Shown in pieces: positions 1 to 8,418 of a DNA stretch of 64,000 nt. The notes beneath the pieces were generated by a model that was not told where the DNA came from, did not search any database, and saw only the letters and a list, made by a program, of their open reading frames with translations. The DNA comes from Prescottella sp. R16 (GTDB lineage Bacteria > Actinomycetota > Actinomycetes > Mycobacteriales > Mycobacteriaceae), in assembly GCF_030656875.1 (NCBI RefSeq), contig NZ_CP130943.1:1364001-1428000 (forward strand), written 5' to 3'. The translations under genes were made by a program, and so were the position numbers. How positions within the stretch are numbered: position 1 is the stretch's first letter; each line of letters begins with the position of its first letter.

Positions 1-688
1 CCGCCAGCGCCCCGCCACCGATCACACCGCCGGCCGCGATCACCTGGGCCACCTCGTGGATGCTGCCGCCCGCCCACATGCCGGCGACGGTGTCGTCGAG
101 ACCGAGCAGCGACGCCAGCAGGGGAACGACGGGAATCATCAGCGTGCCGAAGATGACGACGAGCGCGACGGCCGTCAGCACCTCCTCTTCCTCGGCGTCG
201 ACCACGCCGTCCACGGCTGCCACGGCCGCGGCACCGCAGATCGAGAACCCGCACGCGATCAACAGCCGCTGCGTCCACGACAGGCCGAGGAGCCGGCCGG
301 CGAACAGGGTGCCGGCGATGCCCAGAACCACGATCGCGACGACCACCGCGATCACACCCCAGCCCAGGCCCAGGATGTCGCTGAACATCAACTGCAGGCC
401 CAGCAGGGCGATGCCGACGCGCAGCAGCTTCTTCGACGAGAACGTCAGCCCGGGGCGACATCGGGCGGGAAGGTGTACGACGTTCGCGGCGACCGCGCCG
501 AGCACGATCGCGATCAGCAGCGGGCTGACGGTCGGCAGAACCTGCCCGACACCCATCGCGACGGCGGTGGCCACGACGGCGACCGCAAGTCCCGGCAACA
601 GCGGCGCGACGACGTTCTGCACGCGTGACGGTGCACTGCCGATCGGGGTGCTCGGTCGTTCGGTCTGTTGGTCGATCTCGCTGCTCAT
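1..688 (-). CDS. YeiH/UPF0324-family putative sulfate exporter, 3' end outside window
   Basis: Integral membrane protein of the YeiH (UPF0324) family, often annotated as a putative sulfate exporter; the substrate is not firmly established. The visible 229 codons start with MSSEIDQQTE, then run of hydrophobic helices separated by short loops. Family-like stretches are KKLLRVGIALLGLQL near residue 70, the GFSICGAAAV segment near 130 and GGSIHEVAQV near 200. The C-terminal part lies beyond base 1, so the gene is cut by the window and not necessarily broken. It is divergent from a LysR gene 102 bp away, the same pairing as yeiE-yeiH in E. coli, which suggests that regulator controls it. ATG at 688 is the first start after the divergent control region. 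Confidence 0.85.
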   Translation of the reverse strand, partial: MSSEIDQQTERPSTPIGSAPSRVQNVVAPLLPGLAVAVVATAVAMGVGQVLPTVSPLLIAIVLGAVAANVVHLPARCRPGLTFSSKKLLRVGIALLGLQLMFSDILGLGWGVIAVVVAIVVLGIAGTLFAGRLLGLSWTQRLLIACGFSICGAAAVAAVDGVVDAEEEEVLTAVALVVIFGTLMIPVVPLLASLLGLDDTVAGMWAGGSIHEVAQVIAAGGVIGGGALA

Positions 689-745
689 GGAATCCAGCTT
701 CGGCTGCGAGACGCCGTGCGAGTAGACCCCGGATCGACATGGGGG

Positions 746-784
746 CATATGAAATCGATATGAGTGATACTCGGGACATATACT
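746..784 (+). promoter_or_regulatory. LysR-type operator and -10 element between yeiH-like gene and LysR gene
   Basis: CATAT (746-750), seven bases, ATATG (758-762) form a perfect interrupted palindrome in the divergent intergenic space. LysR regulators usually bind a T-N11-A dyad in such a place, so this is a good candidate box for the neighbouring regulator. TATACT at 779-784 sits six bases before ATG 791 and fits a -10 element giving a leaderless LysR transcript; the dyad overlaps where its -35 would be, which would allow autoregulation. Confidence 0.55.
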
Positions 785-790
785 GCGCGC

Positions 791-1720
791 ATGGCCGGAC
801 GCTGGCCCGATCTGGGCGTACTCGAGTTGATCGTCGGAGTGGACGATCACGGAAGTCTCAGCGCCGCAGCACGTCAGGCGGGTATCGCGCAACCGAACGC
901 GAGCCGCGCCATCCGGCAGATCGAGCGCCAGTTCGGCACGACACTGCTGCAGCGCCGCCCGACCGGTTCCACCCTCACCCCCGAGGGCACCGTCGTCGCG
1001 CACTGGGCGCGGCGGGTCCTGTCCGAGGCCGGGCACCTGCTCGACGTCGCCGAAGGGTTGCGGACCGAACGCGTCGCACAGTTGCGGGTGGGGGCCAGCA
1101 TGACCGTCGCCGACCATCTCGTGCCGGGCTGGCTGGGACGCTTCCGCAGCCGGTACCCGCAGGTGTCCCTGCACCTGCAGGTACTCAACTCCACCCAGGT
1201 GTACGACCGGCTGGCGACCGGTGCCTGCGACATCGGGTTCGTCGAATCGCCGACGGTGCCCACGACGCTCGGGATGACGACGCAACGGTCGCTGCACAGC
1301 GTGACCGTCGCGCGGGACCGGCTCGTCGTCGTCGTGCATCCGGAGCATCCGTGGGCCCGCCGCCGCAAACGCTTGACGGTGGCGGAACTGGCGGCGACCC
1401 CGCTCGTGGTGCGCGAGCCGGGATCGGGCACCCGCACCACACTCGACGTGGCGCTCCAGGAGTACGACGCCGTCCCGCCACTCCTGGAACTGGGCAGCGC
1501 GGCCGCGATCCGGACCAGCGTCGTCGCCGGCATCGGCCCCGCTGTGATGAGCACCCTCGCCGTCGAGGAACAGATCCGCAGCGGCGAACTGAAGATGATC
1601 GACGTCGAGGGCCTCACGCTCGACCGGCGCCTGCGCGCGGTGTGGTGCGGGCGGCGGGAACTCGGCGGTCTCGCCGGTGAACTCGTGCGGATGGTACGTC
1701 GCGAGCGCGGGGACGACTGA
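791..1720 (+). CDS. LysR-family transcriptional regulator
   Basis: LysR-type DNA-binding regulator of 309 residues. The N-terminal winged helix-turn-helix is visible in GSLSAAARQAGIAQPNASRA followed by IRQIERQFGTTLLQR (residues about 20-55). The rest matches a periplasmic-binding-protein-like effector domain, including VREPGSGTRTTLDVAL. ATG 791 was preferred over an in-frame ATG at 764 because homology begins at MAGRWPDLG and because TATACT lies exactly six bases before it. It reads away from the yeiH-like exporter across a 102 bp gap holding a dyad, so it most likely controls that gene and itself. The effector is unknown; sulfur compounds are a guess from the partner family. Confidence 0.88.
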   Translation: MAGRWPDLGVLELIVGVDDHGSLSAAARQAGIAQPNASRAIRQIERQFGTTLLQRRPTGSTLTPEGTVVAHWARRVLSEAGHLLDVAEGLRTERVAQLRVGASMTVADHLVPGWLGRFRSRYPQVSLHLQVLNSTQVYDRLATGACDIGFVESPTVPTTLGMTTQRSLHSVTVARDRLVVVVHPEHPWARRRKRLTVAELAATPLVVREPGSGTRTTLDVALQEYDAVPPLLELGSAAAIRTSVVAGIGPAVMSTLAVEEQIRSGELKMIDVEGLTLDRRLRAVWCGRRELGGLAGELVRMVRRERGDD

Positions 1721-1798
1721 CCCGGTACGGAACGGACCGTAGGGCACCCTAACCTGGTGGAGGGATCGCGGGCGCTTCATACTGGTTGTTCCGCATGT

Positions 1799-1820
1799 CG
1801 CCGGGTGTCCACACCCGGCG
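1799..1820 (+). repeat. Perfect 10-bp inverted repeat upstream of the ferredoxin gene
   Basis: CGCCGGGTGT (1799-1808) and ACACCCGGCG (1811-1820) are exact complements separated by CC. The element lies 28 bases before the ferredoxin GTG, downstream of a possible -10 (CATACT, 1778-1783), so it would fall in the 5' untranslated region. It could be an operator half-site pair or an mRNA hairpin; the sequence alone does not decide. Confidence 0.5.
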
Positions 1821-1848
1821 GTCGCCCAGAAAGGCAGGGAGCGCAGCA

Positions 1849-2172
1849 GTGACCTACACGATTGCAGAACCGTGCGTCGATGTGATGGACAAGGCCTGTA
1901 TCGAGGAGTGTCCGGTCGACTGCATCTACGAGGGTGCCCGCATGCTCTACATCCACCCGGACGAGTGTGTCGACTGCGGTGCGTGTGAGCCGGTGTGTCC
2001 CGTCGAGGCGATCTTCTACGAGGACGACGTGCCGGACCAGTGGAGCGGCTACGTCGCTGCCAACGTCGACTTCTTCGACGACCTCGGTTCCCCTGGTGGC
2101 GCCGCCAAGCTCGGCAAGGTCGATTACGACGCCGCGCTGATCAAGGCGCTGCCGCCCATGAACGAGGACTAG
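1849..2172 (+). CDS. fdxA: 7Fe (3Fe-4S/4Fe-4S) ferredoxin, FdxC type
   Basis: Small acidic electron carrier of 107 residues. The first cysteine group is in the CIEECPVDC segment and the second in [12 protein letters not shown], the spacing of the seven-iron ferredoxins that hold one 3Fe-4S and one 4Fe-4S cluster. The acidic C-terminal extension after the clusters is typical of actinobacterial FdxA/FdxC proteins. GTG 1849 was chosen because AGGCAGGGA at 1832-1840 is a well-placed ribosome binding site and family proteins begin MTYTIAEPC; a longer in-frame ORF from 1786 lacks that support. The next gene is dapC, 23 bases downstream, reproducing the Rv1177-Rv1178 arrangement recalled from M. tuberculosis. 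The redox partner is not indicated. Confidence 0.93.
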   Translation: MTYTIAEPCVDVMDKACIEECPVDCIYEGARMLYIHPDECVDCGACEPVCPVEAIFYEDDVPDQWSGYVAANVDFFDDLGSPGGAAKLGKVDYDAALIKALPPMNED

Positions 2173-2195
2173 CGGAAAACGTTCGAGGAAGATCA

Positions 2196-3296
2196 GTGCC
2201 GCGTCATTCTGTAGTCAAGACCCTGCCCGACTTTCCGTGGGACTCGCTGACGTCCGCGAAGGAGACGGCGTCCGCGCATCCCGGCGGAATCGTGAACCTG
2301 TCCGTCGGCACCCCTGTCGACCCGGTCGCCCCGGCGATCCGGGAGGCGTTGGCGTCGGTCGCGGACGTGCCGGGATATCCGACGACGCACGGCACCGTCG
2401 AACTGCGTGAGGCGGCATCCGCGGCGCTCGCCCGGCGCTACGGCACCACCGGTATCGACCCGGCGGCGATCCTGCCGGTGCTCGGCACCAAGGAAGTCAT
2501 CGCGTGGCTGCCGAAGCTCCTCGGGCTCGGCGCGAACGATCTCGTGGTCATCCCCGAGGTCGCCTACCCCACGTACGAGGTGGGCGCACTGCTCGCCGGC
2601 ACACAGGTGGTGCGTGCCGACGGGACCGCGCAGCTGGGTCCGCAGAAGCCGGCACTGATCTTCGTCAACTCCCCGTCCAACCCCACCGGCAAGGTGCTCG
2701 GTGTCCCGCATCTGCGCAAGGTCGTCGACTTCGCCCGCGAACGCGGCGCGATCGTCGCGTCCGACGAGTGCTACCTGGGCCTCGACTGGGGTGGGGAGGC
2801 CGTCTCCCTCCTCGACCCGCGGGTGTGCGACGGCGACCACACCGGCCTGCTGGTGATGCAGTCGCTGTCGAAGACGTCGAATCTCGCCAGCTACCGGGCC
2901 GGACTCGTCGCCGGCGATCCGGCCCTGGTCGCCGAACTGCTCGAGATCCGCAAGCACGCCGGCATGATCATGCCGCTGCCCATCCAGGCCGCCATGACCG
3001 CCGCCCTGAACGACGACGAGCAGGAAGCCGAGCAGCGGGAACGCTACCGTCACCGCCGCGACACCCTCCTCGCCGCTGTCCTCGCCGCCGGCTTCACCGT
3101 CGACGACTCCGAGGCCGGCCTGTACCTGTGGGCCACCCGCGGCGAGGACTGCCGCACCACCGTCGACTGGTTCGCCGACCGCGGCATCCTCGTCGCACCC
3201 GGCGACTTCTACGGCCCCCGGGGTCGGCAGCACGTCCGGATCGCCCTCACCGCATCGGACGAACGCATCGCCGCGGCGGCGAGCCGCCTGATGTAG
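2196..3296 (+). CDS. dapC: N-succinyldiaminopimelate aminotransferase
   Basis: PLP-dependent fold-type I aminotransferase of 366 residues. DapC converts N-succinyl-2-amino-6-oxopimelate and glutamate to N-succinyl-LL-diaminopimelate in the lysine/peptidoglycan pathway. Visible features are NSPSNPTGKV (cofactor and substrate loop), the SDECY segment with the PLP-interacting Asp and Tyr, and QSLSKTSNLASYRAG with the Schiff-base lysine. Homology starts at GTG 2196, preceded by GAGGAAGA at 2185-2192; the ORF extends upstream inside the ferredoxin gene without support. The gene follows the ferredoxin closely and is probably co-transcribed. dapD and dapE are 10 kb away in this window. Its last bases are part of a 22-bp tandem repeat. 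Confidence 0.88.
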   Translation: MPRHSVVKTLPDFPWDSLTSAKETASAHPGGIVNLSVGTPVDPVAPAIREALASVADVPGYPTTHGTVELREAASAALARRYGTTGIDPAAILPVLGTKEVIAWLPKLLGLGANDLVVIPEVAYPTYEVGALLAGTQVVRADGTAQLGPQKPALIFVNSPSNPTGKVLGVPHLRKVVDFARERGAIVASDECYLGLDWGGEAVSLLDPRVCDGDHTGLLVMQSLSKTSNLASYRAGLVAGDPALVAELLEIRKHAGMIMPLPIQAAMTAALNDDEQEAEQRERYRHRRDTLLAAVLAAGFTVDDSEAGLYLWATRGEDCRTTVDWFADRGILVAPGDFYGPRGRQHVRIALTASDERIAAAASRLM

Positions 3297-3357
3297 CTGG
3301 GCGAGCCGCCTGATGTAGCTGGGCGAGCCGCCTGATGTGGCCGCGGCGAGCCGTCTG
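3279..3357 (+). repeat. 22-bp tandem repeat spanning the dapC stop codon
   Basis: The unit GCGAGCCGCCTGATGTAGCT plus GG occurs exactly at 3279-3300 and 3301-3322. A third copy at 3323-3344 diverges over its last six bases and a fourth begins at 3346 and runs 12 bases with one mismatch. The first copy encodes the last residues of DapC and its TAG stop (3294-3296). Because 22 is not a multiple of three, the further copies are out of frame with each other. The array therefore looks like a recent duplication of the gene's 3' end into the spacer before pruA. Confidence 0.9.
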
Positions 3358-3464
3358 TCCAGATTCCTCGCGTTCCGCGCACTTGTTGCGGGGGCATGGG
3401 GGCGCTGTCGGGCGTAGCCTGAGCGTGATTGCAGTTGTCTTTGGCTGACGCTGAGGAGGGCAGC

Positions 3465-5111
3465 ATGGATGCCGTCACGCAGGTTCCGGTGCCGTACAAC
3501 GAGCCGGCGCAGTCGTACGCGCCGGGCAGTCCCGAGCGCACCCGGTTGAAGGACGCGCTGGGCCGTCATCTGGCGGAGCCGATCGACATTCCGCACATCG
3601 TCGGCGGAGCCGACCGTCGCGGCACCGGAGCCCGTCTGGAAGTGGTGCAGCCGCACCGGCATTCGTCGGTACTTGCCACGATCGGCAATGCCACCTACGA
3701 CGATGCGGCCGCGGCGATCGAGGCTGCGGCTGCGGCCGCGCCCGCCTGGCGGGCACTGCCGTTCGACGAGAGAGCCGCGATTCTGCTGCGGGCCGCGGAT
3801 CTGCTGGCCGGGCCGTGGCGGGAGACGATCGCCGCCGCGACGATGCTGGGCCAGTCGAAGTCGGTGCAGCAGGCCGAGATCGACGCCCCGTGCGAGCTGG
3901 TCGACTTCTGGCGGTTCAATGTCCACTTCGCCCGGCAGATCCTCGCCGAACAGCCGATCTCGTCGCCCGGGGTGTGGAACCGGCTCGACTACCGGCCGCT
4001 CGAGGGGTTCGTGTACGCGATCACCCCGTTCAACTTCAGTGCGATCGCCGGGAACCTGCCGACGGCGCCCGCTCTTATGGGCAACACGGTGATCTGGAAG
4101 CCGTCGCCCACGCAGTCCCTCGCCGCCTACTGGACCCTGCGCCTGCTCGAGGCCGCGGGACTCCCGCCCGGAGTGATCAATCTTCTCACCGGCGACGGAC
4201 TCGCGGTATCCGATGTGGCACTGCAGGATCCGCGGCTCGCCGGTATCCATTTCACCGGTTCGACACGTACGTTCCGGCACCTGTGGCGGGAGGTCGGCGC
4301 CGGCATCGACCGCTACCACGGGTATCCGCGTCTGGTGGGGGAGACCGGCGGCAAGGACTTCGTCGTCGCACACCCGTCGGCCGATCCGGCGGTCCTGTCG
4401 ACCCTCCTGATCCGCGGCGCGTTCGAGTACCAGGGACAGAAGTGCTCGGCCGCGTCCCGCGCCTATCTGCCGAAGTCGTTGTGGGAGAAGATGCGCGACG
4501 ACTTCCTCGCCGAGGTCGACGCCCTCACGTACGGGGACGTCACCGACCTCGGGAACTTCGGTGGTGCGCTCATCGACCGCCGCGCCTACGACAAGAGCGT
4601 CGCCGCGATCGAACGGGCCCGCGGCGTGGCCGGGGTGCAGATCGCGGTCGGCGGCACGTACGACGACAGCGTCGGCTATTTCGTCCGGCCCACTGTGCTG
4701 CTCGTCGACGATCCGGGTGACGAGTCGCTGGCCACCGAATATTTCGGACCGCTCCTGTCGATCCACGTGTACGACGACGCCGCACCGGGCGCGTGGTCGG
4801 ACGTGCTCGCCGCCGTCGATGCCGCGTCGCCGTACGCGCTCACGGGCGCGGTGGTCGCCACCGATCGGGCCGCGATCGAACAGGCTTCGACGGCACTGCG
4901 GTTCGCGGCCGGGAACTTCTACGTCAACGACAAGCCGACCGGGGCGGTCGTCGGGCAGCAGCCGTTCGGTGGTGCCCGCGGGTCCGGCACCGACGACAAG
5001 GCGGGCTCGCCGCTGAACCTGCTGCGGTGGGTGTCGGCGCGCACGATCAAGGAAACGTTCGTCCCGCCCACCGATCACCGGTATCCGCACATGGGGCCGG
5101 GCGGCGCGTGA
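3465..5111 (+). CDS. pruA: L-glutamate gamma-semialdehyde (1-pyrroline-5-carboxylate) dehydrogenase
   Basis: NAD-dependent aldehyde dehydrogenase of 548 residues oxidising glutamate-gamma-semialdehyde to glutamate, the second step of proline catabolism. The aldehyde dehydrogenase signature is complete: FTGS near residue 265, the glutamate-bearing LVGETGGKD near 295, and the nucleophile Cys327 in YQGQKCSAASR. The length matches monofunctional P5C dehydrogenases, not bifunctional PutA. ATG 3465 has GAGGAGGG at 3453-3460 as ribosome binding site; an upstream in-frame start at 3429 lacks one. The stop codon overlaps the ATG of the proline dehydrogenase gene (TGATG), so the two enzymes should be translationally coupled, as Rv1187-Rv1188 in M. 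tuberculosis. Confidence 0.95.
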   Translation: MDAVTQVPVPYNEPAQSYAPGSPERTRLKDALGRHLAEPIDIPHIVGGADRRGTGARLEVVQPHRHSSVLATIGNATYDDAAAAIEAAAAAAPAWRALPFDERAAILLRAADLLAGPWRETIAAATMLGQSKSVQQAEIDAPCELVDFWRFNVHFARQILAEQPISSPGVWNRLDYRPLEGFVYAITPFNFSAIAGNLPTAPALMGNTVIWKPSPTQSLAAYWTLRLLEAAGLPPGVINLLTGDGLAVSDVALQDPRLAGIHFTGSTRTFRHLWREVGAGIDRYHGYPRLVGETGGKDFVVAHPSADPAVLSTLLIRGAFEYQGQKCSAASRAYLPKSLWEKMRDDFLAEVDALTYGDVTDLGNFGGALIDRRAYDKSVAAIERARGVAGVQIAVGGTYDDSVGYFVRPTVLLVDDPGDESLATEYFGPLLSIHVYDDAAPGAWSDVLAAVDAASPYALTGAVVATDRAAIEQASTALRFAAGNFYVNDKPTGAVVGQQPFGGARGSGTDDKAGSPLNLLRWVSARTIKETFVPPTDHRYPHMGPGGA

Positions 5112-6079
5112 TGGCGCCGTCGGTGCTGTCGAATCCGCTGCGACCGGCGATCCTCGCGGCCGCCCGATCGGGCCGGGTCAAGGAGGCGGTGACCCGGGTG
5201 CCGGTGACGAAGTCGATCGTGCGCAGGTTCGTGGCGGGGGAGGCGCTGTCCGACGCGGCCGCGGCGGCATCGGCCCTGCTCGGGTCCGGGCGCGCGGTGA
5301 GCGTCGACCACCTCGGGGAGGATGTCCACGACGCGGAGCAGGCCCGTGGCACCGTCGCCGCCTACCTCGAACTGCTCGCCGTGCTGGGACGACTGCCTGC
5401 CGGACGGTTCGACGGGACGCACCCGCTGGAGGTGTCGGTGAAACTGTCGGCGCTGGGGCAGACGTTGCCGCGGGACGGGGAGAAGGTTGCGCTCGACCAC
5501 GCCCGGACCCTGTGCACGGCGGCCCGCGAACACGGTGTGCGGGTGACCGTCGATGCCGAGGACCACACCCGCACCGATTCGACGCTGTCGATCGTGCGGG
5601 AACTGCGTGCCGACTTCCCGTGGGTCGGGGCGGTCCTGCAGGCGTACCTGCGGCGCACCGAGGGCGACTGCCGGGACCTTGGCGGTGCCGGGTCCCGGAT
5701 CCGGCTGTGCAAGGGGGCGTATCGCGAACCGGAGTCGGTGGCCTACCGGTCCCGCGCCGACGTCGACGCGTCGTATCTCCGGTGCCTGCGCATCCTGATG
5801 GGCGGCGACGGGTACCCGATGGTCGCCACCCACGATCCGGCGATGATCGACGCCGTGGCACCACTGCTCGCGGAAACCGGCAGGAGTACGGACAGTTTCG
5901 AGCATCAGATGCTGTTCGGGATCCGTGACCTCGAGCAGGTGCGGCTCGTCGACGTCGGACGTCGCGTGCGCGTGTACGTGCCGTACGGCACCCAGTGGTA
6001 CGGCTACTTCATGCGCCGACTCGCCGAACGCCCGTCGAACCTGCGGTTCTTCCTCCGCTCGACGCTCACCCGGGACTGA
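5111..6079 (+). CDS. pruB: Monofunctional proline dehydrogenase
   Basis: FAD-dependent enzyme of 322 residues that oxidises L-proline to 1-pyrroline-5-carboxylate and passes electrons to the membrane quinone pool; PruA then takes the product. Visible family blocks of the TIM-barrel are VKLSALG, VDAEDHTRTD, QAYLRRTEGD, RLCKGAYREP, VATHDP and the C-terminal YFMRRLAERPSNLRFF that carries substrate-binding arginines. ATG 5111 overlaps the last base of the pruA stop codon. A much longer ORF in this frame runs back into pruA but has no homology there. The size equals the actinobacterial stand-alone enzyme, without the DNA-binding domain of enteric PutA. Confidence 0.93.
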   Translation: MAPSVLSNPLRPAILAAARSGRVKEAVTRVPVTKSIVRRFVAGEALSDAAAAASALLGSGRAVSVDHLGEDVHDAEQARGTVAAYLELLAVLGRLPAGRFDGTHPLEVSVKLSALGQTLPRDGEKVALDHARTLCTAAREHGVRVTVDAEDHTRTDSTLSIVRELRADFPWVGAVLQAYLRRTEGDCRDLGGAGSRIRLCKGAYREPESVAYRSRADVDASYLRCLRILMGGDGYPMVATHDPAMIDAVAPLLAETGRSTDSFEHQMLFGIRDLEQVRLVDVGRRVRVYVPYGTQWYGYFMRRLAERPSNLRFFLRSTLTRD

Positions 6080-6101
6080 CCGGTATGAGAGGGTGGGCGT
6101 C

Positions 6102-7505
6102 GTGCTGCTCACCTCGTTGAACCCGCTGGCCGTCGCGCGCGGCGACGACATGCCCGACGCCGTCCGGATCGGCGACACCACGCTCTCGCGTACCGACATC
6201 CTCGGTGCCGCCGGAGCTCTGGCCAAACGTCTGGCCGGGGCGCGCCGGGTCGCGGTTCTGGCGACGCCGACCCCGTCCACGGTGATCGCGGTGGTCGGGG
6301 CGCTGCTCGCCGGCGTCACGGTGGTGCCGGTGCCGCCCGATTCGGGTCCCGCCGAGGTCACCCACATCCTCACCGACTCCGGCGCGCAGGCGTGGCTCGG
6401 GCAGGCGCCCGACGGGTCGACGCTGCCGGTGGTGCCGGTGCGGCTGCACGCCCGCGACTGGCACACCCACCCCGAACCGCCGGCGTCGGCGACCGCGTTC
6501 GTGCTGTACACCTCCGGGACGACCGGCGCCCCGAAGGGAGTGTTGCTGAGCCGCGGCGCGATCGCCGCCGGTATCGACGCACTCGCCGAGGCCTGGGCAT
6601 GGACGCCGAAGGATACTGTGGTGCAGGGTCTTCCGCTGTTCCACGTGCACGGGCTGATCCTCGGTGTCCTGGGGCCGCTGCGGGTCGGCAGCCGCCTGGT
6701 CCACACCGTCGCGCCGACACCGCAGGCATACGCCGAGGCCGCGCGAGCCGACGGCACCCTGTTCTTCGGAGTGCCGACCGTGTGGTCGCGGATCGCCGAC
6801 GACGCGGACTCCGCCCGTGCTCTGGGCACCGCGCGGCTGCTGGTGTCCGGCAGTGCGCCGCTCCCCGTCCCGGTGTTCGAGAAACTCCACACACTCACCG
6901 GCCACGCCCCGATCGAGCGCTACGGCATGAGCGAAACCATGCTCACCCTCAGCACCCGCGTCGACGGCGAACGCCGCCCCGGCTGGGTCGGCCTGCCGGT
7001 CCGCGGCGTCGAGACCCGGCTGCGCGACGAGAACGACAACGACGTCCCGCACGACGGGGAGAGCATCGGCGGCCTCCAGGTGCGCGGCCCGATGCTGTTC
7101 GACGGCTACCTGAACCGCCCCGACGCCACCGCGGAGTCCTGGACCGACGACGGCTGGTTCGTCACCGGCGACGTCGCCGCCGTCGACTCCGGTGGCTTCC
7201 ACCGGATCGTCGGACGCGCCTCCACCGACCTCATCAAGACCGGTGGATTCCGGGTCGGCGCAGGCGAAGTGGAGACCGCGCTGCTCGGATACCCGGGAGT
7301 GCGGGAGGCTGCCGTCGTCGGACTGCCCGACCCCGACCTCGGGCAGCGGATCGTCGCCTTCGTCGTCGGAGCGGGGTTCGACGAGGCGACCTTGATCGAC
7401 CACGTCGCAACACACCTGTCCGCACACAAACGGCCACGCGAAGTACGGATCGTGGACACCCTGCCCCGCAATGCCATGGGCAAGGTGCAGAAGAAACTGC
7501 TCTAG
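6102..7505 (+). CDS. fadD36: Acyl-CoA synthetase, FadD36-like
   Basis: Adenylate-forming enzyme of 467 residues that should activate a carboxylic acid with ATP and join it to coenzyme A. Motifs seen in order are the P-loop YTSGTTGAPKG (about residue 136), the A5-type RYGMSET, TGDVAAVD, the hinge region GRASTDLIKTGGFRVGAGE and the C-terminal catalytic lysine in PRNAMGKVQKK. GTG 6102 has GAGAGGG at 6087-6093 upstream; GTG 6093 is too close to that site. The short length and position after the proline genes match Rv1193 FadD36 of M. tuberculosis. Substrate range cannot be read from the sequence; short or methyl-branched acids are possible. It converges on a 3-hydroxyacyl-CoA dehydrogenase gene. 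Confidence 0.85.
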   Translation: MLLTSLNPLAVARGDDMPDAVRIGDTTLSRTDILGAAGALAKRLAGARRVAVLATPTPSTVIAVVGALLAGVTVVPVPPDSGPAEVTHILTDSGAQAWLGQAPDGSTLPVVPVRLHARDWHTHPEPPASATAFVLYTSGTTGAPKGVLLSRGAIAAGIDALAEAWAWTPKDTVVQGLPLFHVHGLILGVLGPLRVGSRLVHTVAPTPQAYAEAARADGTLFFGVPTVWSRIADDADSARALGTARLLVSGSAPLPVPVFEKLHTLTGHAPIERYGMSETMLTLSTRVDGERRPGWVGLPVRGVETRLRDENDNDVPHDGESIGGLQVRGPMLFDGYLNRPDATAESWTDDGWFVTGDVAAVDSGGFHRIVGRASTDLIKTGGFRVGAGEVETALLGYPGVREAAVVGLPDPDLGQRIVAFVVGAGFDEATLIDHVATHLSAHKRPREVRIVDTLPRNAMGKVQKKLL

Positions 7506-7518
7506 ACGCCGCCGGCGC

Positions 7519-8370
7519 CTAGTACCGATAGAACCCCTCACCGGAGGCGACGCCGAGCTTGCCCTTGTCTATGTAGTTCTCCTTGAGCCATGCGGCGAGT
7601 TTCTGTGCCGACGCGTCACCGTGGACCATGATGTTGTAGGGGGTCGTCAGGCCGATGATGTCGAGCATCTGGAACGGTCCCAGCGGTGCGCCGGTGGCGA
7701 TCTTCCAGGTTTTGTCGACGTCCTCGGGGGACGCGTAGCCGCCGGCGGCGAGGGCTGCCGCCGAGTTGAGGAACGGTACGAGCAGCGAGTTCAGGACGTA
7801 TCCGGCCTTCTCCTTGTGGATCTCGATCGGCACCATCCCGATCTCGGACGCGAACTCCACGACTTCGCGGAACACGGCCGGGTCGGTGCGGTCGGTGCCC
7901 ATCACCTCGGCGGTGTTGAACTGCCACACACGGTTGGCGAAGTGCAGGGCCAGGAAGCGGTCGGGTCGTCCGGTCGAGTCCGCGAGATCGCTCGGCAACA
8001 GCGTCGACGAGTTGGTCGCGAAGATCGTCTTCTCGGGTGCGGCCGCACCGATCCGCCGGTAGGTGTCCTGCTTGAGTTCGAGGATCTCCGGGATCGCCTC
8101 GATCACCAGGTCCGCCTCGGCGACCGCCGCCTCGAGATCCGATGTCGACGCGATGCGACCCAGGGCGTCGGTGACCCGGTCGTCGTCGGCACCGGACACT
8201 TCGCGCCGGTACGTGTCGGCCAGGCCCGCGAATCGTTCGCGGGCCGCGTCGAGGGCTTTGTCGTCGATGTCGAACGAGGTGACGTCGAATCCCTCGAACG
8301 CCGTCTGGAATGCGATCTGCGAGCCGAGGACGCCGGCTCCCAGCACGGTGACTCTGCGAATGTCGGTCAT
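7519..8370 (-). CDS. 3-hydroxyacyl-CoA dehydrogenase
   Basis: NAD-dependent dehydrogenase of 283 residues interconverting 3-hydroxyacyl-CoA and 3-oxoacyl-CoA, as in beta-oxidation or butyrate-type metabolism. The N-terminal Rossmann motif is VLGAGVLGSQIAFQTA; the middle has VIEAIPE, ATNSSTLLPS and the catalytic-histidine region LALHFANRV; the C-terminal helical domain includes KEKAGYVLNSLLVPFLN and GPFQMLDIIGL. It is a stand-alone enzyme, not fused to a hydratase. A TAGGGT hexamer (8383-8378, minus strand) seven bases before ATG 8370 suggests a leaderless transcript divergent from the oxidoreductase at 8419. It sits tail to tail with fadD36, so a joint role in fatty-acid breakdown is plausible but not shown. 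Confidence 0.9.
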   Translation of the reverse strand: MTDIRRVTVLGAGVLGSQIAFQTAFEGFDVTSFDIDDKALDAARERFAGLADTYRREVSGADDDRVTDALGRIASTSDLEAAVAEADLVIEAIPEILELKQDTYRRIGAAAPEKTIFATNSSTLLPSDLADSTGRPDRFLALHFANRVWQFNTAEVMGTDRTDPAVFREVVEFASEIGMVPIEIHKEKAGYVLNSLLVPFLNSAAALAAGGYASPEDVDKTWKIATGAPLGPFQMLDIIGLTTPYNIMVHGDASAQKLAAWLKENYIDKGKLGVASGEGFYRY

Positions 8371-8418
8371 GGTCCCGACCCTATCCGCCGACCTGTCGCA
8401 GCGGCGTACGGTCGGGGA

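Noticed and set aside
3323..3357. Repeat near dapC considered as a CRISPR remnant
   Set aside because: Units are directly adjacent without spacers, so it is a simple tandem duplication.
2193..5090. 965-codon open frame on the minus strand opposite dapC and pruA
   Set aside because: It runs antisense through two well-recognised genes, is Arg/Gly-rich with no domain, and reflects the lack of stops in high-GC antisense frames.
5047..5111. Start of proline dehydrogenase as an in-frame extension into pruA
   Set aside because: Homology begins at the ATG at 5111 that overlaps the pruA stop; the upstream part is a shifted frame of pruA.
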